Of a stretch of DNA of 64,000 nucleotides, positions 1-6,846 are shown one piece after another (the first letter of the stretch is position 1; every line of letters starts with the position of its first letter). The notes below the pieces were generated by a model. It did no database searches. It was not told the origin of the DNA and was given only the letters and a program-made list of their open reading frames with translations. The translations under genes and the position numbers were made by a program. The stretch lies in assembly GCA_022870705.1 (NCBI GenBank), contig CP072107.1:618501-682500 (forward strand). Direction: 5' to 3'. Source of the DNA: Oscillospiraceae bacterium CM (GTDB taxonomy: Bacteria; Bacillota; Clostridia; Oscillospirales; Oscillospiraceae).

Positions 1-1
1 C

Positions 2-67
2 CCGGATTCTGCTTATAACATCATACTTTCTTATCACGATAAGGGAATATACGGCGAAGATTCTTAA
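2..67 (+). CDS. 3' end of a small immunity-like protein (partial)
   Basis: The reading frame runs from the window edge to a TAA and encodes about 21 residues ending in YHDKGIYGEDS. This matches the C-terminus of the immunity-like protein at 6264-6488, which has YHDKGVFGEDS. It is therefore the last gene of a further toxin cassette lying left of the window. Its shared immunity type suggests that cassette carried the same kind of toxin as the one at 4502-5887. The function is inferred from its place in the array; the family has no name I can give. Confidence 0.65.
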   Translation, partial: PDSAYNIILSYHDKGIYGEDS

Positions 68-330
68 AGTGAGTGTACAATTGTGTACGTCTTGCGCAAG
101 GGGGCGCTTATGTCTACAGTGATACATTTGATGATGTTGGGTTTTTGCTCGGTTCCGGCGCTTCACAGTCCTGTTTACAACCCCACCGCATAAAATCCGA
201 CCCCGCAAGGGAGCGCCATTCAGCCCGCGTTGCGGGCCGATGTACGTTTCACCGGGGCCGCTTGCGACCCGGGTATATAAACTTGCTGTTAACATACAAA
301 AGCTCGGCCGTTGGCCGGGCTTTTGTTTTT
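68..330 (+). other. inter-cassette spacer
   Basis: No credible gene starts here. An open frame from 73 runs through the stretch, but it crosses the terminator repeat at 288-330 and has no ribosome site. The spacer resembles those before the other cassettes in ending with the same terminator repeat. Confidence 0.5.
288..330. terminator. cassette-boundary terminator repeat, copy 1
   Basis: A hairpin with arms ACAAAAGC-CGGCC and GGCCG-GGCTTTTGT is followed by a T run and preceded by GTTAAC. The same element recurs at 1704-1740, 2918-2959, 4441-4483 and 6530-6571, each time just before the toxin linker repeat. It is symmetric enough to stop transcription in both directions. Confidence 0.8.
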
Positions 331-1083
331 GTGCAGCGACGGTGGGAGGGCGTACCAATAAAGCGCCGCCCACTACAAGACAACCCGTCCACATCCGTCG
401 AATCCATCCGGCAGACGTATGAAAAGCTGATTGCAGAGCAGCAGGCAGCCAACGCGGAAAATCTCGCGGCGGAAAACAGGGTTCGTGACCTGACCGACGT
501 CTATCGTGAAAACGTTCAAACCAAAGGCGCGGGAGCGGACACCGTCAGCGCGCAACAGGTTGAAAACAGCGCAGGACAGGGATATAATGGCATTAACACA
601 TTAGAGAAGCTCTACGATGAGGCTTTGAATGGTAAAGGTGTAAACGGCGCGGGGGAGACTGGTTCTGGTTCCAACATTCTGATAGATACTTATAAAAATA
701 TGCGGAATAATCCAGATGTAACAGGACAAGCCCATCACTTGAACCAAAATGCTGCTTTTAGAGATGTAATACCTAAAAATGATGGATTGAGCGTGGAATT
801 AGAAGGTAACGCATTTAAAGATGTCGGAAGCCCACACTATTCGGCACATGAAAATCTGGAAGGTTTTTGGAATAATTTCAGATCTCAAGGTGACCTATAT
901 GGAGATACCCCAACTATTTCGGCTTATAACTCGGCATTATATAATTCATTACGCGCAGCGGGATTATCAGATGCTCAAGCGAAGATTGCAGTTCAAAATG
1001 CAATTAAACAGCAATCACAATATGGATTAGTAGGTGATTCCTTCGTTCCCAGAATTCCAGGAAGGATAAATTTCAGAAAATAA
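331..1083 (+). CDS. orphan toxin tail, HNH/Endo VII (SHH/AHH-like) nuclease
   Basis: The frame starts at an in-frame GTG directly after the terminator T run. No ribosome site is present, so the start is nominal and the module is probably silent alone. It holds the shared linker (about residues 23-111) followed by a unique domain of about 140 residues. That domain contains GQAHHLNQNAAF, NDGLSVELEGNAF and GSPHYSAHENLEGFW, the pattern of the HNH/Endonuclease VII toxin families marked by an SHH or AHH signature, with the paired histidines as likely metal or catalytic residues. A DNase activity is predicted from this pattern. The next gene, at 1110, is the expected immunity partner. Confidence 0.7.
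   Translation: MQRRWEGVPIKRRPLQDNPSTSVESIRQTYEKLIAEQQAANAENLAAENRVRDLTDVYRENVQTKGAGADTVSAQQVENSAGQGYNGINTLEKLYDEALNGKGVNGAGETGSGSNILIDTYKNMRNNPDVTGQAHHLNQNAAFRDVIPKNDGLSVELEGNAFKDVGSPHYSAHENLEGFWNNFRSQGDLYGDTPTISAYNSALYNSLRAAGLSDAQAKIAVQNAIKQQSQYGLVGDSFVPRIPGRINFRK
394..660 (+). repeat. toxin linker repeat, copy 1
   Basis: About 88 codons reading VESIRQTYEKLIAEQQ through NTLEKLYDEA to GAGETG. Near-identical copies lie at 1799-2068, 3028-3287 and 5156-5419, with a truncated copy at 6640-6723. The sequence after each copy is unrelated, so this is the shared junction of interchangeable toxin tails and a natural target for homologous recombination. Confidence 0.9.
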
Positions 1084-1109
1084 CAATGCAAATGCGGAAA
1101 GGACATAAG

Positions 1110-1508
1110 ATGGAAGAAACGGAATATTTTGTAGCAACAAGTGAAATCGTAGACAAAATTATTCGTACATTAGAGATGGATATTTCTAAAATAAATGAGC
1201 AAGAAAAGCAAATATTGGGTGCTTTTTGTTTTGGAATTTTAAATGGATATTCGTTAAAAACTCAGATAAGCGCAGTTCAAATTCAAAGTGCAATGATTGC
1301 AATGCTAGTGCAGAAGTTTCAATATGACCCAGCTGTTGCTGCTCAATTTTGCGATTTCTTAATTAGATGTACGGAAAGAAATTACCACCCAACAATGAAT
1401 GCAATTATTCATAGGGGCATTGAAGGGTATTATCAATTAGGAGATCCGGAGAAATTGCGAGAGAATATATCAGAAATCATTAAAATGGTTAAGAAGTACA
1501 ATGATTAG
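1110..1508 (+). CDS. putative immunity protein, cassette 1
   Basis: 132 residues, all soluble, mostly helical in appearance and with no signal peptide. The start at 1110 is chosen because GGAAAGGA lies 6 bases upstream; an in-frame ATG at 1086 has no such site. The gene follows the nuclease tail by 26 bases, the usual arrangement for a toxin-immunity pair. It is clearly more AT-rich than the linker repeat and the chromosomal backbone, as expected for a gene moved with its toxin. I do not recognise a named family; the immunity role rests on position. Confidence 0.65.
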   Translation: MEETEYFVATSEIVDKIIRTLEMDISKINEQEKQILGAFCFGILNGYSLKTQISAVQIQSAMIAMLVQKFQYDPAVAAQFCDFLIRCTERNYHPTMNAIIHRGIEGYYQLGDPEKLRENISEIIKMVKKYND

Positions 1509-1703
1509 ATTGAGAAGTTCATTATCTTTTTTCGCCCCCGTCCGCAACCCCTTAAATTACTTTTTTGAGGGAAGTATCCGGCATTCGTTTGCCTTTCAAT
1601 CCCAGCAACTACTCCCTTGGCAAAATCCTCAACCCACTTGAAATCGCCCATCAGTCCGCATTGAGGGCAGCTATTCGCCGCGGCGGGGCTGCTTACCCCG
1701 GCG
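1509..1703. other. inter-cassette spacer
   Basis: No supported gene. Short frames exist on both strands: a plus frame with LPFNPSNYSLGKILNPLEIAHQ and a minus frame with CPQCG. They have no start signals and may be remnants of a lost module. Confidence 0.35.
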
Positions 1704-1740
1704 CTAACAAAAGTCCGGCCGTTGGCCGGGCTTTTGTTTT
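1704..1740. terminator. cassette-boundary terminator repeat, copy 2
   Basis: AACAAAAG-TCCGGCC-GTT-GGCCGGGCTTTTGTTTT, the same hairpin as at 288-330. It sits between the cassette 1 immunity gene and the cassette 2 linker. Confidence 0.8.
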
Positions 1741-1753
1741 GCGCTGACACCGC

Positions 1754-2479
1754 GTGCAGAAAGCCGCTCTTCCGCATACGCACACTCCACATCCCGTATC
1801 CGTCGAATCCATCCGGCAGACGTATGAAAAGCTGATTGCAGAGCAGCAGGCAGCCAACGCGGAGAATGTTGCAGCGGAAAACAAGGTTCGTGATCTCGCC
1901 GACATCTATCGGGAGAAGGTTCAGCCGGAGGGCACGGGAGCTGACGCCGTCAGCGCGCAACCGGTTGAAAACAGCGCAGGACAGGGATATAATGGCATTA
2001 ATACTTTAGAGAAGCTCTACGATGAGGCGGTACATAGTAAAGGTATAGAAGGCGCGGGGGAGACTGGTTATTATTTCAAAGATGAACAGCTTAAAACTGA
2101 GCCAAACACGGCATATTTCTGGTCTGGAGATTCTAACGGCATTGGTGGAAAAGATTTTGCAATTGACTATGCCGCCAAAAATGGAGGAACTACGTTGGAA
2201 AGTCTTATGAAAAGTCAAGGAATTGAAATGCCAACGTGGGATATTACCGATCCAAATTCGATGAAAGCCTGGGAGTGTGCATCTGAAAAATTCGCCGGTC
2301 AAGTTTCCGGAGAAGTACATGCGCTTATTGGCTCAACCCAGCGCCAAAACAGCATTTGGCGGACCATTGAGTTGCCAAGGTTATTGGACAATCCTTATGT
2401 TTCCAAAATAATACTTGTTGACCCCGAAACATTATCAGAAACTGTTTTTTTCGGAGGTAGATATGAAAATTCGAGGTAA
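1754..2479 (+). CDS. orphan toxin tail, cassette 2
   Basis: 241 residues from a nominal GTG 14 bases after the terminator, with no ribosome site. Residues 16-105 are the shared linker. The unique tail starts near YYFKDEQ and contains TAYFWSGDSNGIGG, NGGTTLESL, SGEVHALIG, SIWRTIELPRL and NPYVSKI. This pattern occurs in C-terminal toxin domains of CDI/RHS-like proteins, but I cannot assign its enzymatic activity. The last 17 bases overlap the next gene, an Imm74-like protein, so the pair is probably translationally coupled. Confidence 0.65.
   Translation: MQKAALPHTHTPHPVSVESIRQTYEKLIAEQQAANAENVAAENKVRDLADIYREKVQPEGTGADAVSAQPVENSAGQGYNGINTLEKLYDEAVHSKGIEGAGETGYYFKDEQLKTEPNTAYFWSGDSNGIGGKDFAIDYAAKNGGTTLESLMKSQGIEMPTWDITDPNSMKAWECASEKFAGQVSGEVHALIGSTQRQNSIWRTIELPRLLDNPYVSKIILVDPETLSETVFFGGRYENSR
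1799..2068 (+). repeat. toxin linker repeat, copy 2
   Basis: Same coding repeat as at 394-660. It differs at a few codons (ENVAAENKVRDLADIY, QPEGTGADAV) and ends at GAGETG. Divergence begins immediately after, at the toxin domain. Confidence 0.9.
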
Positions 2480-2708
2480 TCCAGGACCTGATAGAATTAC
2501 TGTCACGTTTGAGGAAGGAAAATTCATGGGCAAGAGTATAACCATGAATGCCGAACCTCTTGTTGGCGGAGTAGCGTTGTACGCAAAAACCATCAAAGGT
2601 TGGGATGGATCTGAATACTTAGAAATAGATGCGAAGACTAAGAAAGAAGTAATAACGCTAATAAGGCAAGAGCTGAAACGTTATCCTCCGTCAGAGATTG
2701 TTGAATAA
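2463..2708 (+). CDS. Imm74-like immunity protein
   Basis: 81 residues. The ATG at 2463 is preceded by GGAGG with 5-base spacing, and the start lies inside the end of the toxin frame. The protein has the order RITVTFEEG, a GKSITMNAEPLVGG strand-turn, and KTIKGWDG followed by a charged helix. This matches my knowledge of the Imm74 family (small alpha+beta immunity proteins with a conserved W-D pair). It would neutralise the cassette 2 toxin by direct binding. Family assignment is by pattern only. Confidence 0.65.
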   Translation: MKIRGNPGPDRITVTFEEGKFMGKSITMNAEPLVGGVALYAKTIKGWDGSEYLEIDAKTKKEVITLIRQELKRYPPSEIVE

Positions 2709-2917
2709 CTGTGCTATCTGACAGTACGGTTTTATATCAGTTGAGTAATGATCTAAGGGGGCGCTCGAAACTTTTAAGACCCCTTACCCATGCAGCATTT
2801 TCGCGCTAAATAATTTAATCCGGCCCCGAAAGGTTCTGTATGTAAGTCCACACAGTATAATTATGTGCGCCACATTTGGGCACTTGCAATCCGAGCGCCT
2901 TAACCACAATTTAAACA
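2709..2917. other. inter-cassette spacer
   Basis: Non-coding by inspection: several stops in all frames and no ribosome site. It ends at the third terminator repeat. Confidence 0.4.
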
Positions 2918-2959
2918 GTTAACATAACAAAAGTCCGGCTTTTGCTGGGCTTTTGTTTT
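2918..2959. terminator. cassette-boundary terminator repeat, copy 3
   Basis: GTTAACATAACAAAAG followed by a slightly altered stem (TCCGGC-TTTTGC-TGGGCTTTTGT) and a T run. The loop side has drifted from the other copies, but the outer stem is kept. Confidence 0.75.
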
Positions 2960-2994
2960 GAGCAGCGATGGCGTGGGGGGGCGTACCCACATAG

Positions 2995-3723
2995 CGAACC
3001 GACTACTACAAGACAACCCCGTCCGCATCCATTGATTCCATCCGGCAGACGTATGAAAAGCTGATCACAGAGCAGCAGACAGCCAACGCGCAAAATCTCG
3101 CGGCGGAAAACAGGAATCGTGATCTCGCCGACATCTATCGGGAGAAGGTTCAGCCGGAGGGCACGGGAGCTGACGCCGTCAGCGCGCAACCGGTTGAAAA
3201 GAACGCGGGACAGGGATATAATGGCATTGACACATTAGAGAAGCTCTACGACGAGGCGGTACATAGTAAAGGTACTGAGGGCGCGTGGGACGTAGGGAAA
3301 ATAATTACCGAGATCAAATACAAGCCTTCCTCTGGAGTAATTTTCGAAGCCAACCCAGATAAAACGACTACCATCTTGGGCAGTTATGATAAGGACATGA
3401 AAAATGTCGTGAACGAAATGGGTAATGTGAAGGCAACCTATTTCGGAGCGAAAAAAGGCGGATTTAATGTCCTTAACGTGCCGGATGATATGTACAAAAG
3501 TGCCGACCAGTTCTGGAACGAGATCAACAAACCATGGCTTGATGAAGCAATCAAGCGCGGTGATGATATTGTTCTGGCAACGAAACCGGAAGGAAAATAC
3601 CTTTATAGATTTAATACGAAAACACATAAGAGTGAAATTAGTGGTTTCGGTCGTGAATATAACTATCTCAGAAAAAATGGTTATGTTTACGATAATGCAA
3701 CAAATACGATGATAAGGCGGTGA
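2995..3723 (+). CDS. orphan toxin tail, cassette 3 (no start codon)
   Basis: The open frame begins after a TAG at 2992 and has no ATG, GTG or TTG until the TTG at 3376, which lies inside the toxin domain. The linker here is intact, so the module can only be expressed after fusion to an upstream gene. The unique tail begins near DVGKIITEIKY and contains GFNVLNVPDDMY, FWNEINKPWLDEA, RGDDIVLAT, SGFGREYNYL and KNGYVYD. I have seen this layout at RHS-type protein ends but know no assigned activity. The likely immunity gene starts 9 bases after the stop. Confidence 0.6.
   Translation, partial: RTDYYKTTPSASIDSIRQTYEKLITEQQTANAQNLAAENRNRDLADIYREKVQPEGTGADAVSAQPVEKNAGQGYNGIDTLEKLYDEAVHSKGTEGAWDVGKIITEIKYKPSSGVIFEANPDKTTTILGSYDKDMKNVVNEMGNVKATYFGAKKGGFNVLNVPDDMYKSADQFWNEINKPWLDEAIKRGDDIVLATKPEGKYLYRFNTKTHKSEISGFGREYNYLRKNGYVYDNATNTMIRR
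3028..3287 (+). repeat. toxin linker repeat, copy 3
   Basis: Reads SIDSIRQTYEKLITEQQ through GTEGAW. It is the most divergent of the full-length copies at its 5' end but otherwise closely matches copies 2 and 4. Confidence 0.88.
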
Positions 3724-3732
3724 CGATTATTA

Positions 3733-4197
3733 ATGAAAGACTTTGAACAGATTGCACGAAAAATGCTGACACCAGTAGCTCAAAAGTATGGTCTGAAATT
3801 TGCTGCTTTAGATGGCGATGAGTTTTTTCTGATTGGTCAGGGCTTTGCATTTTGGGTTTTTGTCGATCCGAGAGATGGAGCGGATGTTTGGTATGTGGCG
3901 ATAGATAATTCCGGCAATGTGCTCACTTATACGCTCATGTATCTTATGGAAGAAAGGTTTACATCTGAGGATTCTGCAAATTATGGCGATCCAAATTCGC
4001 TAGATGAGCGCGTATCTGCTGATCTGAGAACTGCTGCTGCGTGGCTTGTGAACAAATGCCAAGACGTTTTGACTGGTAATAAGTCTTGGTTGCAAGGATA
4101 TCCAGATGATGGTGACTATAGTCGTCATGTAACGAAGTTTTTGGCGCCGTATTTCAGAGCACAGGGTTATCCGGTAATCGTCAGAGAAGACAGATAA
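3733..4197 (+). CDS. putative immunity protein, cassette 3
   Basis: 154 residues, soluble, acidic, with no signal peptide. It begins MKDFEQIARKML and includes FWVFVDPRDGADVWYVAID and a tryptophan-rich middle. The ribosome site is weak. It follows the cassette 3 toxin by 9 bases in the usual toxin-immunity order. I do not recognise the family, so the function is inferred from position alone. Confidence 0.6.
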   Translation: MKDFEQIARKMLTPVAQKYGLKFAALDGDEFFLIGQGFAFWVFVDPRDGADVWYVAIDNSGNVLTYTLMYLMEERFTSEDSANYGDPNSLDERVSADLRTAAAWLVNKCQDVLTGNKSWLQGYPDDGDYSRHVTKFLAPYFRAQGYPVIVREDR

Positions 4198-4440
4198 TAA
4201 AAGTGACCTTATTCCTTGGAAACACTCACTTTTGTAAAGCACCAGCATAACAAATCCTTCTACCACCCGCAACCCCCGAACGGCTTTGCCGATCGGTGTT
4301 TTCCGGCTTTGTGCCGCGAAAGCGGCATAAAGCCTTTAACCTGCATGGTTTCAACCACATGGTCACGATGGTTTTGAAAGAAATCGGGTCATATTCACAA
4401 CAGACTTTCTTAGCGCGAAACAGGCTTAAACTCAACATCA
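4198..4440. other. inter-cassette spacer
   Basis: No supported gene. The final ~100 bases have a plus frame ending LHGFNHMVTMVLKEIG...LNIS that could be the tail of a lost toxin domain, but it has no start and no matching copy elsewhere in the window. Confidence 0.35.
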
Positions 4441-4483
4441 GTTAACATAACAAAAGCTCGGCCGTTGGCCGGGCTTTTGTGTT
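4441..4483. terminator. cassette-boundary terminator repeat, copy 4
   Basis: GTTAACATAACAAAAGC-TCGGCC-GTT-GGCCGGGCTTTTGTGTT, near-identical to copy 1 except for a G in the T tract. A parental coding fragment starts directly after it. Confidence 0.8.
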
Positions 4484-4501
4484 GCCGACGCCGCGCTCAG
4501 T

Positions 4502-5887
4502 TTGGGTCAAGTGGCTATTACCTTGCCATTTGGGGCAACAGGTTCGCTTGTTGTGTTATCAACTTCCGCTGCCGGGCAGACGGCCTTGCAGTCACTTCAA
4601 AACGGCGCAACGACCGATCAAGCATTTGAGTTGGCGACGGTCGCCGGGGCTGTCGAACTGTTGACCGAAAAAATCCCGGTCGACAACTTGTTTTCCCTCA
4701 TGAAGGGCGGCAAAAACACACTCAAACAGGGTTTGAAAGCCACCGCAAAAAGGGTGTTCGTCGACGGCGGCAAACAGGCCGGGATGGAAGCTGCGCAGGA
4801 AGTAATCGGTCAATATATCAATACCGTCGCAGACGAAGCGATCATGGGTGACAAATCTCAATACAACCGGCTTGTCGAGCAGTATGTCTCCGATGGGAAG
4901 AGCCGTGGCCAGGCAGAGCGCGATGCGTTTAATAAGCTATATATTCAAGACACGCTCGTTGCGGGTCTTCAAGGTGGGCTCTCCGGCTTCGCTATGGGCA
5001 GTGGCGGCAGCTTCGTCGGCGGTTTAACGGCGCCGAGAGCGAATACAGGGATGACGACGCCCGTAGTTGCTTCAGAGAGTCCTGTAATAATGCCATACGC
5101 TCAAGCTGAAAAAACTGCGCAAAACGCCTCCATCCCACTCACGCCACATCCCGTATCCGTCGAATCCATCCGGCAGACGTATGAAAAGCTGATTGCAGAG
5201 CAGCAGGCAGTCAACGCGCAAAATCTCGCGGCGGAAAACAGGAATCGTGATCTGACGGATGTCTATCGGGAGAAGGTTCAGGCAAATGGCGTGGGAGCTG
5301 ATACCGTCAGCGCGCAACCGGTTGAAAACAGCGCAGGACAGGGATATAATGGCATTGACACATTAGAGAAGCTCTACGACGAGGCGGTACATAGTAAAGG
5401 TATAGACGGCGCGGGGGATGGCCTGAATAAAGCTGGAATACCAAAAACAAAGGTTGACGAGATCCTCAAATCTCTTCCTGGTTCAAGGCCCAATCCCAAA
5501 ACATATTTAAGCAAAGAATATATTGCGAACCACTTAGGAAATTTTAATAACGGGGTTACTAAAATCAAATACAAAGCTCCTACTGGCTTTGCTGGCCCTC
5601 CCGACGGAACATTTGTTATGCCGTCATCGGTAGCAAACGATTTGATAGCCAAGGCTAACGGGGACATATCAAAACTTGAGCAATTACTTGGGCTCGCCCC
5701 TGGTTCTTTAGGAAAAAACCCTGTGCGGGTTGATATTGCGAATCCGACTGGTTTACGGATGCCAAGCGGTAATGAATTTGGTGCGAACGCCCAATGGGTT
5801 CCTGGAGGATATACCAGTGGTAAAATTCCGGAGATCATTATTGATTCACCAGCGCCAGGGCAATATATCGTAAGACCGCTTACATAA
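4502..5887 (+). CDS. orphan toxin tail with parental segment, cassette 4
   Basis: 461 residues from a nominal TTG; the frame is open back to the terminator, so the left end is a cut coding fragment. Residues 1-215 are an Ala/Gly-rich segment (AGAVELLTEKIPVDNLF, AEAIMGDKSQYNRLV-like, GLQGGLSGFAMGSGG). It resembles the mid-region of large phage- or ICE-associated proteins of Clostridia and shows what precedes the linker in the parent gene. The linker covers about residues 219-306. The unique tail contains YLSKEYIANHL, DGTFVMPSS, GLRMPSGNEFGAN and WVPGGYTSGKIPE, a common polymorphic-toxin end whose activity I cannot name. Two related small genes follow. Confidence 0.65.
   Translation: MGQVAITLPFGATGSLVVLSTSAAGQTALQSLQNGATTDQAFELATVAGAVELLTEKIPVDNLFSLMKGGKNTLKQGLKATAKRVFVDGGKQAGMEAAQEVIGQYINTVADEAIMGDKSQYNRLVEQYVSDGKSRGQAERDAFNKLYIQDTLVAGLQGGLSGFAMGSGGSFVGGLTAPRANTGMTTPVVASESPVIMPYAQAEKTAQNASIPLTPHPVSVESIRQTYEKLIAEQQAVNAQNLAAENRNRDLTDVYREKVQANGVGADTVSAQPVENSAGQGYNGIDTLEKLYDEAVHSKGIDGAGDGLNKAGIPKTKVDEILKSLPGSRPNPKTYLSKEYIANHLGNFNNGVTKIKYKAPTGFAGPPDGTFVMPSSVANDLIAKANGDISKLEQLLGLAPGSLGKNPVRVDIANPTGLRMPSGNEFGANAQWVPGGYTSGKIPEIIIDSPAPGQYIVRPLT
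5156..5419 (+). repeat. toxin linker repeat, copy 4
   Basis: The same VESIRQTYEKL to KGIDGAG repeat. Here it is joined in frame to upstream parental coding sequence, which shows its native left-hand context. Confidence 0.9.
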
Positions 5888-5907
5888 CATTTGAAGGAGA
5901 TGAAATT

Positions 5908-6126
5908 GTGGAAACGAAAATCTTCGATGATTACGGTGTGGAAATTTTTAAGCGTTCGGGCAAATATTTTATTTGTGTTGATTCTGGAGAAATGGCGAGC
6001 AGACTCGTAGAAGCCGAAATATCTATGAGCGATGCTACACTTGCACAACAAGGCCCTCAAAAAGCATATGATGTTCTTATGAAATATAAAAACATGGGGT
6101 TATTTAAGAATGTAGAAGATGTATAG
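5908..6126 (+). CDS. putative immunity protein A, cassette 4
   Basis: 72 residues from a GTG with AGGAG 8 bases upstream; the nearer ATG at 5900 is out of frame. It contains GVEIFKRSGKYFICVDSGEM and AYDVLMKYKNMGLF, which align with GIELYSNNGKYYLRYDAGEL and AYNIIITYHDKGVF of the gene at 6264. The two are diverged paralogues, and the fragment at 2-67 is a third. It follows the cassette 4 toxin by 20 bases, so an immunity role is likely. Confidence 0.6.
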   Translation: METKIFDDYGVEIFKRSGKYFICVDSGEMASRLVEAEISMSDATLAQQGPQKAYDVLMKYKNMGLFKNVEDV

Positions 6127-6263
6127 GGGCTTACTTGCAACCCCTTTTCAAGCTTTGGTTTCATGCGGCATTTCACATACTTAATTTTAAAGCAAGTTGT
6201 GGGAAAAGTATTTACTTTAAGTAATAGGTTTTCAACATATGTTGGCAAATGGAGAAAGCTTAT

Positions 6264-6488
6264 ATGCAAACAATCATGGAAGATGAAGGAATAGAATTGT
6301 ATAGTAACAATGGCAAATATTATCTAAGATATGATGCAGGAGAACTAATGATTAAAATGAAAAATCTCGAGATTTCAGCAAAAGAGGCTCAAGATATAAT
6401 TAGTAATCTAGACACTGCATATAACATTATAATTACTTATCACGATAAGGGAGTGTTCGGAGAAGATTCTTATGATTCAGAGATTTAG
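6264..6488 (+). CDS. putative immunity protein B, cassette 4
   Basis: 74 residues. The ATG at 6264 is chosen because GGAGAAAG lies just upstream; an ATG at 6249 gives five more residues but has no ribosome site. It is a paralogue of the protein at 5908-6126 and nearly matches the fragment at 2-67 over its last 21 residues. A second, unpaired immunity gene after one toxin suggests it was kept from a cassette whose toxin was lost. AT-rich. Confidence 0.6.
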   Translation: MQTIMEDEGIELYSNNGKYYLRYDAGELMIKMKNLEISAKEAQDIISNLDTAYNIIITYHDKGVFGEDSYDSEI

Positions 6489-6529
6489 GCAACTTCACAC
6501 CCCACGCCTCTTAGGTAAATTCAATAACA

Positions 6530-6571
6530 GTTAACATAACAAAGCCCGGCGACCGCCGGGCTTTTGTTTTT
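6530..6571. terminator. cassette-boundary terminator repeat, copy 5
   Basis: GTTAACATAACAAAGCCCGGCG-ACC-GCCGGGCTTTTGTTTTT. The stem has changed in both arms together (CCCGGC/GCCGGG), so pairing is preserved. This covariation supports a functional hairpin. Confidence 0.8.
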
Positions 6572-6639
6572 GAGTAGCGATGGCGTGAGGGGCGTACCCA
6601 CATAGCGAACCGCACACAGCATGACAAGCACATCCCGTA

Positions 6640-6723
6640 TCCGTCGAATCCATCCGGCAGACGTCTGAAAAGCTGATTACAGAGCAGCAAGCAGCCAACG
6701 CAAAAAACGTAACGGCACCGTAA
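6640..6723 (+). pseudogene. decayed toxin linker repeat
   Basis: Reads VESIRQTSEKLITEQQAANAK and then ends at a TAA after NVTAP. This is only the first ~26 codons of the linker, with Y-to-S and other changes and no toxin or immunity sequence after it. It marks the worn end of the array. Confidence 0.8.
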
Positions 6724-6785
6724 CCGCTTTTTAGAGACGCGGTATCAGAAAATGCGACAATATATACTATAATTTGATAATATAC

Positions 6786-6814
6786 TTGCAATTGATACCA
6801 ATATATAGTATTAT
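6786..6814 (+). promoter_or_regulatory. predicted sigma-A promoter for the SDR gene
   Basis: TTGCAA and TATTAT are separated by 17 bases, 33 bases before the start codon. Two related AT-rich motifs (CAATATATA at 6758 and 6799) flank the -35 and could be an operator. Confidence 0.5.
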
Positions 6815-6846
6815 ATGCCCATAATATGCAAATCGGAGGGGCTGTT

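Larger units (their letters stand above)
6489..6846. other. right edge of the cassette array and SDR promoter region
   Basis: This gap holds the fifth terminator repeat (6530-6571), a truncated linker repeat (6640-6723), then an AT-rich stretch with a promoter (6786-6814) for the SDR gene. No gene is otherwise visible. Confidence 0.6.

Noticed and set aside
73-330. Upstream part of the open frame leading into cassette 1
   Set aside because: The frame passes through the terminator hairpin and has no start signal or match to the other cassettes, so it is chance openness rather than coding.
1505-1960. Long minus-strand frame of 151 codons across the cassette 2 linker
   Set aside because: It is antisense to the conserved linker, recurs opposite each linker copy, crosses a terminator and has no ribosome site. 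Open antisense frames here follow from codon bias.
4340-4443. Short plus-strand frame ending LHGFNHMVTMVLKEIG...LNIS before terminator copy 4
   Set aside because: It could be a remnant of a lost toxin, but it has no start, no immunity gene of its own and no second copy to support it.
1-6723. CRISPR or integron-type array
   Set aside because: Repeats are long and coding, spacers are genes, and no attC-like sites or integrase were seen, so neither model fits.
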